Shown piece after piece: positions 35,492 to 47,576 of a stretch of 64,000 nucleotides of DNA. A program made the position numbers and the translations under genes. This DNA comes from Onchidella celtica (Eukaryota; Mollusca; Gastropoda; Systellommatophora; Onchidiidae), in the NCBI GenBank assembly GCA_963931925.1, contig OZ007567.1:81353186-81417185 (forward strand), written 5' to 3'. A model generated the notes under the pieces. It worked only from the letters and a program-made list of their open reading frames with translations, had not been told where the DNA came from and did not search any database. Positions within the stretch are counted from its first letter, which is position 1. Each line of letters opens with the position of its first letter.

Positions 35492-36091
35492 CTCTTATTA
35501 GTGATTAACATTAGACATTGACTGTGAGTGCAGAAAGAGCAGGGGAGCGCACCCATCAAGACCCCCCCCGAGTTTCCATCAGGCCAGATGATAGACCACC
35601 GAATCCAAGGGAGCTCCGCCTCAAGATTTTAAGTTAGAGAGTATGCCCATGTTGGCTTTCTCCACAGCTTAGTTACAATGACTTTTAATGCCTATGTTGA
35701 CCTTACCTTTTTCATTGCACTAGTGCCCTTATAGCATATTGTCTTTTTTTGTACTGTTCGATCCTACGTTAACCCTGATAGTGGTCTGGGACCACCGTTT
35801 CAGGTCTGGGACCTGTTGTTTTGTCCATATGATGTAATTTACTACAGCCAGAGCTGAGACTGTTGTGTACATCTTCAGGATGCCAGTAGTAACTTAGCCG
35901 GTTCACGCCACCTGTTAGTAGTTATAAAGAGGATGGACCATTGTTGTACTTCGGTTCACTGTGTGTAATTTGCAATTGTTCTACTCTAAGTGATGGTATC
36001 ATAGCCCCTTAGAGTTTGATTATACCTTCAGTGGTCTTTTGTAAACCTTTGAATTGATGTATGTGTCACGTAAGGGACTACGTGACTTAGC
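35492..36091 (+). other. Untranslated gypsy sequence between pol and polypurine tract
   Basis: About 600 bp with no long open frame, so no envelope gene is present. Confidence 0.7.
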
Positions 36092-36100
36092 AGGGGAGAA
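36092..36100 (+). promoter_or_regulatory. Polypurine tract
   Basis: AGGGGAGAA directly abuts the TG of the 3' LTR, the expected plus-strand priming site. Confidence 0.85.
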
Positions 36101-38665
36101 TGTGAGAGGATGAACGACTTTCTATTTTTAATGTGCTTTCATGGTGACTCTGGTGCGTGAGTGAGGGACGGCCACTCATAGTAGTTTATGGACACTTGGC
36201 CGAGTACCATTAATTGGATTATTTCCCTTGTAATACTAGCGCGGGACCCGTTATTCACATCACGGTGAAAAGCGCGCATTTTGATTGGTCAGTTGGAAAT
36301 GTTGACCACCAGGCTTCCAACTCTTATATCATGGCTTTAAGTTTCTTACAACTCGCTCCTTCGTTGTTATCCACCGACAGAAAGACGGGAACCCGAATTC
36401 ATTGTTGAGAGTAGGCAATACCCTATCGGTACAAAATAGGTACTCATGATAACGTTTGTTATCAATGGAGATACGTGGTATTAATGGACGAAAGTATCCC
36501 GCACAAATCTGGCAAATGTTGTTAGTCCTGACACTTTGAAAATTTATATTAAAACTATTACTGGGTTTCTGGTAAAAGTAGTCAGTTAGAATTTTAGCAG
36601 CAAGTTTCTACTTTATAATGGTACTAATTTCGTTGTACTTTGATGCACATATCCTATTGAAATAATTAATAAGAGGGTCTCGGATTTAAAGTAAACTATG
36701 AGTTAGACGCATGTTATCCCCGATAAATCCAACCTGGCTCAAATTTATTCAATTATTGCTGGAGGGGACGTTAGAGTAATTTCTGCAGTTTACTGGGATA
36801 CCTAACTGACTTTTGTGTGCACCCTTTTAACCGTACTGTAAATTCGATTGTGTTAGGACCCTAACCGGTTATGTTGTTCGGCTGGACTCAATGTCCGAGC
36901 CTTTCACTTGTCCAAAACTGGACTACGTAATAGCTCTCTCGGACGTCCGCGCTGGCTCATAAATAAGATGCGAGTTCGAGTGGTCAGCACACTTCATCAA
37001 AGACGCAGAGACAAGAGCCGACAGCACAGTGAACCCAGACCAGCAACCCGGGCCCGTAGAAGCTCAGAGGCCTGCCGACGCTTGCCATCGCCACCCCGCC
37101 CCATAAGGCATGAAGCGGTAGCACAGGACCCGGAGAAACTTTGGGTAAGTTGGAGGCTATTATATTAGAAGTGACTTTAATTTGCGCACCCCCCCCCCCT
37201 TTCGGGGATGCCACGTAGAGAATGCTGATCTACAGAGACCATTATGAGTCCGGCTCAACGGTAATTGCCATTGTCATTAGACGTGTAAGATGCGCGATGC
37301 AGCGCAGTGTCTTGATATTGTGACTTTATTGTCAAAGTTAACGTTTGCGGTGCTAGATGATAATGATGGCTCGCTAACCAAGCTATCACAATTTGCTTGT
37401 GTGCATATATATAGTGTGTGTGTAGCATTGCCTTGTTGTGGTAGGCAGTGAGGATTTCCTGACATGTTGATGTGGATGACTTATGTTATAGCGAGCGGCA
37501 CTAAATTTGTGTACCTTGCCAGTACCACTATGCTATAGAGAGCAGTGTGATTGTGATTGCGTGTTTAGTGTTTAAGATGTGTAATTAGTTACATGTATTG
37601 GAGATGTATAATATTAGTTGGGCCTCACATGGGTGAGCCCCAGGATTGTTCGATGTGCGGCGGTGGATGAACAATGTTTCAGTGAGTCTACACATATGTT
37701 GCAATGAGTCTCGCCGACATATATATATATATATCATGTGCATGTATTATAGTTATCCAGATGTATTATGCTTCTATGAGTTTCGTAAGTGTGTGAAGGA
37801 CAGTTTCATTTTAAGGAATGTACACATTACTTTATGTATCTAGTGGTGTGTCATACACATGTTAGCCTGGCGGCATAGCTCCGCGGCTAAGGTCGAAGGG
37901 CATGACCCTTCAGTATCGATTGGGAAGGGAAGTAACCAATACAATAGCCCTGGGGCGGGTTAGTACTAATAATGGGAGTGGGCCTATGAGGATGGCCTGC
38001 ATTGGGATGCAGCGTCTGTGTTATGGACGGTCAGTGGGCCATGTTGGCCACTGCGTTATTAAATGGAATGGCCACTCTGGATGTGTTGTACACCGGCTCA
38101 GTGGAGCGAAACTATTGTGTTCTTGCCCCTTCATTTGTTATGTCCTTCATACTTTGATTAGTACATTAGTTTGTGTTGCCAGTGTACTAGGAAACTCCTT
38201 GTGTATATGATATAGCCACTTGTAGTTGTTATTCATTAACCTTAGCGCTATTTTATTCCATGCATACATATGCAGTTGGTTATTGCTTAAATTCTATATT
38301 ATATTGTTGTTGTTTGATTTAATACTTAATACTATTACTATGTATGTCCACCATTGATTGCCTGATTAATGTTGTCATTATATCCTAATCATATTTTTGT
38401 CTTTTTCTCTTGTTCCAGCTTATGGCTGGTTGGGCTTCTTTTCTGGGTTTCTCTTCTTTTCTGGGTTTCTTTTCTTTTTCTGGGTTTCTTTTTCTTTTTC
38501 TTGGTAGGGTTTTCCCTGTGCCTTTTGGTAGCGATACCTTTGTTAGGCTTTTGAATAAATAAGATTGCCAGCAGAACCCTGTGTTTGTTAATCCTGTGTA
38601 TCCTTAAGGGAGTTACTATTGAACCCACGCAGTAACCACATTACCCACTCGTAGTTCATCCAACA
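36101..38665 (+). repeat. 3' LTR of the gypsy element
   Basis: 2565 bp, collinear with the 5' LTR, with AATAAA at 38554-38559. It ends CCAACA before the CGAA flank. Confidence 0.93.
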
Positions 38666-39583
38666 CGAAAATATCAAAATTGACTCTTTCAACAGAAATC
38701 GATGCTGATGCTTAGTTTTGGAAAAAGAACAAGGAATTTTATTAAAGAAACATCGCTGAAACTGCCATCTTTTAGCTCGATATAATGATCCATATGAAGC
38801 AACACTGTTCGATACAACGTAATTATTTAACTTAATGTACTATATGAAGTAATTGTTACTGGGACAGGTAAGTCGAGGGCCCTATCTGAAATAGGGATAG
38901 CATATCTCGGAAACTGTTGGACCGATTGAACTGAAATTTGTTTATTCTTTAGGTCACAACATTTTGAAGCATTTTGAAAAAGCAAAATTGTGCTATGACA
39001 TTGCCAGTTTTTATTTTTTATTTTTTTTTTTGCTGTGTTACGGTAAGAACACACACAGCTCCACCCCCCCCCCCCACACACACACACACTCATACACACA
39101 CACAGAAGACGGATCATTATTATATAGATGAATAAAACTTGTTTGTTATCGACCAAAAGATAGTAATGCTTATAAAATAATTGTTGTTTTCTTACTTATA
39201 TATTAAAAGCCTACGTGTTTGTGTGTAAGATATACCTGTTTGTGTGTGACACAGGCATTTATTGTGAGGCGTTAGTTCAGCTGAACTAATGTACATCCGG
39301 TAATGAAAAAAAGTTTTGGGGTGCTTCCTTTTTCCATTTTTGTGATGTCCCCCCCCCCCTTTTCCCCCTTTCTGTCCCCTGTCGCCTTTCTGTGGTGCCC
39401 CCATTCCCTTTAATGTCATATGCACCTGATTCGTGTGCATAATGGTTAATCCAGGCCTGTACGACGAGACAACATCCTGATAACCCACTTAATTCTATGC
39501 TGGCTTTTTTTAGATCCAGCGAAGTGTGATCGTACTAACAGTGTGACCGAATGTCCGCATACCTGCAAGATAACATCTTAATA

Positions 39584-39634
39584 ATCTTGATTCGTGACTT
39601 TGTTGCTGTTTGTAACAAAGTCACGCATCAAGAT
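39584..39634. repeat. Short perfect-stem inverted repeat
   Basis: ATCTTGATTCGTGACTTTGTT is followed after a short loop by AACAAAGTCACGCATCAAGAT, giving a stem of about 21 bp with one mismatch. The left arm word also occurs at about 20935-20955. Confidence 0.6.
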
Positions 39635-39949
39635 CATTTAAATGTCACTTTGTCACAAACCCTTATCAAGAATACCAGCTGAATAGGTGCAACGTTATTC
39701 GTATCCATTGTCTTAGTCTCGTCCATAATACCATGCTCCTTCACGACAACAAAGAACAGTGAGTTTCAAACGCGAGCCACTTACCCACCAAGGGCGGAAT
39801 TTTAGCCAAAGGAGGGAATGAGGAGGATTTACAGTCTGGGGCGGAACTCTTCCTGGGACAGAATGTATTGGCTAGGCTACACTGAATAAATACGTCAGAT
39901 GTTATACAATTGTGCTCAACACCCTATGGTACATGTATATGGGCCATTT

Positions 39950-40175
39950 ACTAACAAATTTAGTTTCATAAATTGTTTGAATAACTACCACTATAAAAGT
40001 ACAATTGTGAAAACTTGTTAAACGGCAATTCAAAATAGGGGAATAATTTAGAACAAAAGGGATGACGGACAAAAGTTTGGTACACATATATAGGACTATC
40101 ATTATTTGCATGGCATAAGATGAAAGGTACAGTATTCATATGGACATATGTCCTAACCGCAAGATTTAAGCTGTA
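39950..40175. repeat. Duplication-boundary repeat, first copy
   Basis: Matches 49045-49390 in direct orientation, for example TTTCATAAATTGTTTGAATA, GGACAAAAGTTTG and ATATCATTATTTGCA-like blocks. The second copy has an extra stretch with a G-run inside. It lies 5' of gene 2 at 49 kb and 3' of gene 2 here, as expected for the junction of two tandem units. Confidence 0.7.
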
Positions 40176-40255
40176 AGTAATCCGAACACAAAACTCTCCT
40201 ACCCTCTATTCACACCCCTCCCCCTTTTTCTTTTTTGCTATTTTTAACTCTCTCT

Positions 40256-40333
40256 TACACACACACACACACTCACACACACACACGCTCACACACTCAC
40301 ACACACGCGTGCACGCACACACACACACACACC
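40256..40333. repeat. (CA)n microsatellite
   Basis: About 78 bp of CA repeats with a few CT and CG interruptions. Confidence 0.9.
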
Positions 40334-40339
40334 GAACAG

Positions 40340-43032
40340 CCTGCAACACTTTGTTTCAAGCATTTTATTTCCTATTTGGTAGTCACAATGGGGCTGGGTT
40401 TAAATTTAAATGACAACTGGGAAAAGAAAAACAACAGTCTGTATTTACAGACTACCCGATGCAAAAGACAAATTGAAACTTGTAAGTTAGAGGACAAACC
40501 CTTCAACAAATACACATTAATAAAAATAGCAAAAAAAGCCAGAGAATTCTCACTTTTTCTTTCTCATTTTTATATTGACTCATATAATGTAAATTGTATT
40601 AATAAGTAATCAGAAACAACTAATAATTTGTATGGAAATGGTTGAATGGTTTTGATTTTCATCAGTAAAGTTTGATACATGGAAAAAAAATGTGTACGAC
40701 TGCAAGTAAATGCAGATCAAATTTACATTTGCATTGAAATGTTGCATTTAGTGTAAGATTTTGTTGCATTGAAATGTTGATCATTGGAAAGAATGAACAA
40801 TAATAACAATAGAATAATACAATCTGATGCAATATGCACGTGTTTAAAAAAGTTCAATAAAGCAACAACAAAAAAGTTAATATGTCTATTCAAAAAAAAA
40901 AAAGTAAGCTTTCACAATAATATTATCTTTTTAAAAAATCATTTTCAAACAAAGGCAACCGTTCAACATCATAATTTTGAACATGTTATGAGTAAATAAT
41001 GCTCCATGTCAAAATTAGTCATAAAGGTGTTCAGTTCTCATTTGAAGTAATAAAAACATTATATATAAAAAAGGCATCATTTATAATCACACAGTTTTAG
41101 CATCGTCACTTTGTACTTGTCACCAAAATTAGTAACAAACTTCAGCATCTATGATGTAAACAACTGAGGCTCTTTGAAAATATTTCATTTTGTCAGTTTA
41201 CGGATGGTTAATATTCAAGAAATAGAACTGCATGCCTACATCATTCATTTTCATTGTAATACAGCTTTTCGCAGTGCCTTGTAGTACACTGTGTGAGAAT
41301 TCTTTATTCAGACATGCCAACACATAAATATTCAACAATTATGATTATTAAATGGAAGGAATTCCACTGCACTGGATTCAAAGTTTAGACACAGGACAAT
41401 ATTAATATTATTCTTCAGAACTTCAGTATCTTTATAAAAATTGAGTGAAGGCAAAATGGATGTTGAAAACATTAATACAGAACTTTAAAATAAACTGAAA
41501 AAAATCTGGCAACCATGGAACAATCCAATGAGTTTACTAAACAGAATATTCAAAAGCAGTTTTCACTGACATAGTCTCCAAAAAATGCAGAAGGCAAAGC
41601 TCTCACCTGCGACACTTCATTTTCAATTTCAATGTATTATACAGCTAAAGGTTGATATTTCAGGATTTGCTTCTTGTAGTTATTGACATATGACTTCACA
41701 ACTATGTCTCCCACTTCTTTTTGCCCATAACATTGGACAATGGACAGTCTCAAATATAGGTTATCATATTCCTTGAACTTCACGCATCACAGAAAGCAAT
41801 CTATAAAAATAAAAGAGCCTTCAGTTGTTGCCAGTCATGTCATACAATGCAACTTGTGATCATTTATCAGCCTTTTTCTGTACAAGTAAAGAACCAAATA
41901 CAGTACATTTTGTTAGAACATATACATTTTTTTTTTAATCCACATGGTATTTTTGCAGAGGGAAAAAAAACAATGTCAATTCATATAATTTTTAAAGGTG
42001 AAAATTGAGTAAAAATCTAAACAAAGAATGACCAATAACAAAAAAAATATATATAAATAAATGCCTAAATAAAGGCATAAAATATGAAATATATAATATT
42101 CATATTTCATAAGATATAAAGATAAAATTCTAATGATAAAATGAGACAGGGAGAGAAGGAAAGACAAAAACAGTACACGCAATTGTAATGTCAAAGTCAG
42201 CATCCTGGCATCCAACCCCAAATCCAGCGAATTTGTAATAATTCACCTTTATGATGATTTAATGACATTAAATATTTAGCGTGTGGTCAAGTTAAGATTG
42301 TATAGTTTGGTCTCTGGACAGATGAAATTAAATCAAGAATTACCGATGGGTCTACTTATTAACAAAGATAATGGATATTAATTGTCAACCAACGAGCATG
42401 ATATACGGAAATGTTCATCTAGTTTATTAAAACTAGAAATCTCTTTGCACCTGAATTTCAAAATTTAAAATTTCTGTGCTCCTATATTCTTCATCATCAA
42501 TACCAAAATAAATATTTTTAATCACTCCTGCTACGAGATTTTCCTTTTACAAGTCTTGAACATTTGATTGGTCAATTTTGGTCATGCTTCTTCCCATAAA
42601 ACGAGTGCTCTGTTTAGATTATCAAGAGTGACCGTTTAACTATTGCAACTTTTTTTGAAATGTCACATATCCTAATCTTTAGAATTTAATATCTACTAAG
42701 TGCACACTTTTTTAAAGTAAACAAGATCACAAAGATAGCAAGTATTTGTCAAGTTTTATTCCTAACAATTACTTGGTGACCATCTCTTTTGGAAGTAACT
42801 TGGCTTCTCTTTTGCCCTTGTTCCCACTGATACTAACATTTCATTTTGTCATCATGTCACAACAAATACAACATTAGTAAATATCTTTAAAATAGATCTC
42901 TTCCCCGTGCTAATTGAAAAAATGGGATGTAAAAGTTGCCAGCTACTCTTTGCTCAAGACAGATCAAAATAAAAAATAGGATTACATGCCTAAAATTGTC
43001 CCTACAAAATTCTTTTTAAAAAAAGAAAAAAA
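40340..43032. other. 3' flank/3' UTR side of CH25H-like gene 2
   Basis: AT-rich, non-coding, partly alignable to 11660-14580. The approximately 90-bp repeated motif seen in unit 1 near 13.9-14.1 kb is mostly absent here. Confidence 0.45.
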
Positions 43033-43306
43033 TTAAAGATTCTTTTTGCAGTCTTTCGCTTTTTGTTCATATTCCATCAGAGCTTTGCTTTTCTTGCCTC
43101 CTGCACTCATGGCTGGACAATATGAGCCAAATAGTTTATCAAGGTGGTTGAAGAAAGGCTGGAAATTGGTCAGGGGTTTCTGGTGATGCATATCATGTTT
43201 TGGTGACCCACCAAAGGTACCAGTAGGATCAAGGTTATGGAGAAGAAAAGGGAAGTCAAATCCGATGTGAGCTTCAACGCTGACCAAAAGGACGAGCAGC
43301 ATGTAG
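43033..43306 (-). CDS. ch25h: CH25H-like gene 2, coding exon 5
   Basis: Acceptor TTTTACAG, stop TAA. It holds the third histidine box HDMHH and the same Lys-rich tail and KKNL end as gene 1. Most differences from gene 1 are conservative. Confidence 0.85.
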
Positions 43307-46300
43307 CTGTAAAAGAAAAATAACAACAGACCACATTAATCAAATATTTATTTTCTATAAATATCTTTCAAACACAAATAAACATATCGTACATATTATT
43401 TTTCTGGGAAAGGCATTCAGTTTTGATGCTTTTTGTAGTGCTGACATTACCCAGGGTCATATGATAAAGTTTACAGCATCACAAATAGACCACAGTCAGT
43501 TTATTCCCTTCTCAGACCCTAACAGAATGACAACCCAGTGTCCAAAAACACAAAAATGCAAGGTAAACCATCAAAGAACTGGCATCCAAAGGACATTCTT
43601 ATTCATAAAGATAATATCTTCAAACTTTTCAACATAAGGGGAATAAAGCAAGATTTTTTTGGCTATTGTTGTTCACCTGCAGTAAAATATCAGTGGATTC
43701 CTTTCAACAGAATGCATGTATGTCAGAAGCCTACTGCTGGCTTTTGTGTCGATCTTCACCCGACCAAATATGTAGTAATTTAATGCAAACAAAAAATAAA
43801 TAAACATAACTGATGGACAACAACTGTCTTAGACTAAAGCTCTCATGAAACACAAGTTCTCTCCCCAACAATGAATAGATAAAATGATTACAAGGATAAC
43901 AATGTGACTAAATGTAGTCAGCTGAAATTGAACAGATAATGCTCCCTCAAAAATGTTTAAATAGTCAGATTAAAGACATGACAAACCTCCAAATGGTCAA
44001 AGGATGTGAGTTGAAGAACCAGGTATTTGTTGTAGTCAAGAATCCAACCACGACTAGTTCCCAGGGGTGCAGATACTGGGTGACCCACACAAATGGACTA
44101 TGGTAACGATGATGAACAGCATGGATGTGACGATACAAGAAACGTATCTGATGGCCAGAAATAAGACAAGAGGTCAAGAAATGCGCGATATGTATTACCT
44201 CACTTCTGAAATGCACGAAAATACCACCATCAATGCACATAATATTTTGATAATGGCAGCCATTTTTCTAAAATTCCCATTCTGCATTATACCCTCAAAT
44301 TACCCGAAACGGTGCATTATAGAGCTATAGCGTAGAAGTTCAGTTTTGGGATCAACTTATGTAGAATGCGCTAACTTAAAATCCAGCTGCAGTAGTGCCT
44401 CCACTCCCCTACCCCAATCTCATAAAATCACTCAAATTGCTGCAGACATTCAAAGAAAACTAATTAATAAAAAATAGTGGTTGTCATTCTTTGGTCATCT
44501 CCCCTCATCAATAAGCCTTGCCTTGGAGAAACTGGGTAAATTCGGATTTATGGTACAAGGCCCTGACAAAAAATGAGCACTGTAAGAGCTACCAAACTTA
44601 TACTTTTCTCTTGGACCTACGGTCTCAGAACACAAATATTCTTTTTGCTGTTGGAATGATCTGTTCCGAGTCCAGGCAAGTAAACTTAATCTCTCACAGG
44701 GTGACTTAACATCAGAGGCCCAATTACATCAATTGTTCAAAAGGCACCACTTCAGATCAAAAGGGACCTGTACAAAAAGTTCGGTTAGAACAGGTGCAGG
44801 AGTCCCTGCGCATTTAACAGTACAAGTAGATAAACAAATGACAATTTTAGATGTATAAATGGATTTTTCAAATTACGAATCTCCACTTATATTGCATTCT
44901 AGCTCGGATTGACAAATGGTGTTGGGTATTTTCCTCATGTATAGGTGAGTTTAGAGGTGGCTTGAGCATTTGGGTCAATTTTTGCAGATGTATATGTGTT
45001 AGTATAGCTTGCAAGTGAATCTGCACCTACCTTGTGGTGTGACCAATGCCATACGTAATACTGGAAGTCAAAAATGAAGAAGCCTGCAATTTGGTGCCAG
45101 AGAAAGTCAAACATAGTGGGGGCCAGCTCCGGCAGAGGTGTCGGGGGCGTCCAAATCCACTGAGCAACTGCAGCTGGCATGATGAACAGGACGTGATTCC
45201 AGAATGTGAAGCTGAGTGTGTCTATCAGCAGATCCTTGGTTACCTGGATAAGGTAACAGAGAAATATCTCATGTCTAAATGAAACATCACATATGACTGA
45301 TGTCAGTTTTGTCATCCTATTTATCTTATCAGTTTGTTAGCATCAGAAGAACTGTTGCGTATCAAAATTGCTACTTTTCAGGAGAAGCAAAAAACCGTTT
45401 TATTCCTGTTGTGTGTGTCATACAAGACACCTACTCATTTCAAACTGATCAGGAAGCAGCTGTTATCTTAAGTTATAGGTTATAAGACTTAAGTTATAAT
45501 GCGGCTGGTCAAATTGGCGAGGCCAAAAACTATAACATATCAGATTTTCTCAATCTTTGGAAAATTTGACATACGGCACTTTTCCTGGACGGGACATGTT
45601 TACTCTGAACTTTGAACACAAACTGCCAATGGTAATTGTTTTATTCTTCAGGAAAGGCATCAGGATATTAGATACAGGACATTGTGATACGTGTGCCAAG
45701 CTGTGTGTGAATTGGCTTATGCAGCAATGGTTGGTTTATATTGCATATGTAATGAAAAAATAAAAGAAAGGCAGAGATTACATAGCCCTCTCTTCTTCAT
45801 TTTAAACTTTCCTGATTATTTCCTCTTAACCATATTCTAGAAACATTATATCCAATCCAAGTTTTGGCTACGAGTCTCAAGTTAACGAAATATTATAAAA
45901 ACCACAGAAAAACTGTGGGATCGCAGCAGGACTATAAGCAATGTTAAAATCGGGCAAAAAGAAAAAGTTGTATGCTGCGAATTCCTGGTATAGCAAAAAC
46001 CAGGGCTGGACAACATTCATTTACATAACTTACGTGACTGTAATAACAACTAGAGCCTGATTTTTTTACCTTCTTTTTACCTTTTTCTCAGGTTGAATCT
46101 TGTATTTGTTATACCATTTTTGGTCTTTGCAGTAAATGTCACACATCATAAAGGGAAAACACGAGAGGAAATAGGCAGATACAGATATGAATACTGGGAA
46201 CAAAGGTGACTGGAGAAAATCCTCATAGCCCAGGCGTAAATCCCACAATGGCTGTGGAAAAATAGTTCATTATAACAAGATAAGATAAGATAGGATATAA

Positions 46301-47576
46301 CTTAATTATCCTGTTTCCAGGAAGTTTGTTAGCATTAGTAGTGGTACAACAGTAAATACAACGTCTAAGTCCTACAGGTCTTTAACGCATACTACATACA
46401 CGCACATTGCTCACACAACATTACCAGCAAGTAAGAACATTAATTACTCACACACACACACACTGTCAGAACAATCCATTATGAAAACTTAACAACAGCA
46501 TACTACGTCAGGGAACACTACTACTTCGAACTGCAGATGGGAAAATAGATCGTCCATAGCGCTCTCAGTATTCTTCCACTTTTTGGGGATCGGACTATCT
46601 GATGAGACAAGGAGTGGGAGCAATCATTTAGAACTGACTTTAGCTTCTGTTTGCACGAATGCACAAATAACTCATCAAAGTTCACGTATTCACTGCTAGT
46701 TAAAATGGTTAGGTAATAGCCACAAAATAAAAAAGTTTAACAGCAAAAATACACGAAGAAAACAAACACATTGTTGTAAATCACTATGAAAGAAGAAAAC
46801 TGGAAAAATATATACTTTCTAAGGGCAGGACACAAATAGTACAACGTCTAACAAAAGAGATGTAATAAATAGGAATACTAACAATAGGGGAAAATTAGAG
46901 ATGCCACAGGTCTACAGCCAGTGAAAGGCAGATGTAGACACGTCATATTATAAATCATTACATTCTTATTTACTACATTTAGCTGGTCTGCAAATCAGAT
47001 AAAGAAAACACATGAAAGTCTAAATGCGCAATTTGTAACATTCAAAATTAAATGGAGTTATATTTCAATCTTCTGTTAATGACAGAGAAGATTACACCAG
47101 TGACAATGCAATATTGCACGATGACATCCACAAGCATTTGTACAAACATACACACCTGCTTACTCCCTCGTGAACCCATGCATGCGCATCCACAATGCAT
47201 ATTGCAATTTGAACAAAAAGATTTTGTGGCTAATCAGTTATCCAACTTGATACGTCATTCATTAAATTATCTGAGAAAAGATCTCAGAATCTCAGAATAT
47301 TGGAGAGGGTGCCGCCACCAGCCTCTAAGAACGTATGCGAAAGAGACAATTATATTTGTTTTGCCCCAAAGTTCGGTTGTTGTTGTTGTTGTTGTTGTTT
47401 TTTTCCCTGATTGTAAATTCTATATACATGTATCAACACATAAGTACTCCTAAAAGCGCCTGGAAAATGCGAGATACCTGTAACATGCGGTGTTCTCTGT
47501 GAAGAAGGTCGGATGTGGGGTCCATGGAAACATTTGTTTTGTTGAGAGCAGCATTAACGTGTGTTGAATTATCCAT
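43033..47576 (-). CDS. ch25h: Cholesterol 25-hydroxylase-like protein 2 (fatty acid hydroxylase superfamily)
   Basis: Five coding exons on the minus strand, 47576-47478, 46251-46081, 45243-45031, 44147-43987 and 43306-43033, give 918 nt or 305 residues plus stop. Exons 2-5 have exactly the lengths and phases of gene 1 (171, 213, 161, 274), and only exon 1 differs (33 codons against 19). The histidine boxes are HWSHH, HAVHH and HDMHH, and the C-terminus is again KKNL. Activity is inferred as ER di-iron hydroxylation of a sterol or lipid. The frame continues open upstream of the chosen ATG to about 47666, but the first codon there is TTG, so the ATG at 47576 is preferred. Confidence 0.85.
43987..44147 (-). 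CDS. ch25h: CH25H-like gene 2, coding exon 4
   Basis: 161 bp with the [17 protein letters not shown] block. Just downstream, at 43963-43970, is the single AGTCAGAT that serves as the empty site for the gene 1 MITE. Confidence 0.8.
45031..45243 (-). CDS. ch25h: CH25H-like gene 2, coding exon 3
   Basis: 213 bp, donor AAG|GTAGGT. It encodes the membrane segment and HWSHH, where gene 1 has HWTHH. Confidence 0.85.
46081..46251 (-). CDS. ch25h: CH25H-like gene 2, coding exon 2
   Basis: 171 bp, starts [18 protein letters not shown] and ends YKIQPEKK at a GTAAAA donor. Confidence 0.85.
47478..47576 (-). CDS. ch25h: CH25H-like gene 2, coding exon 1
   Basis: 33 codons from ATG to CAG|GTATCT. Compared with gene 1 it has a 14-residue insertion between MDNST and the shared SDLLHRE block, including a second Met. 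Confidence 0.7.

Larger units (their letters stand above)
26831..38665 (+). mobile_element. Ty3/gypsy LTR retrotransposon, full length, with a nested solo LTR
   Basis: An 11,835-bp element in LTR - primer site - gag - (inserted solo LTR) - pol - polypurine tract - LTR order. It is flanked by CGAA (26827-26830 and 38666-38669; 5 bp ACGAA if the LTR is taken to end one base earlier). Pol order is protease, reverse transcriptase, RNase H, integrase, which places it in Ty3/gypsy rather than Copia. No envelope-like frame follows pol. The near-identical LTRs mean a recent insertion, and this insertion accounts for much of the larger spacing on the unit-1 side of the gene duplication. Confidence 0.95.
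38670..40200. other. Non-coding interval between gypsy element and unit 2
   Basis: Contains a C-run and (CA)n near 39065-39105, the hairpin at 39584-39634 and, at 39950-40175, a segment homologous to 49045-49390 that marks the end of duplication unit 1. No gene is seen. Confidence 0.5.
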
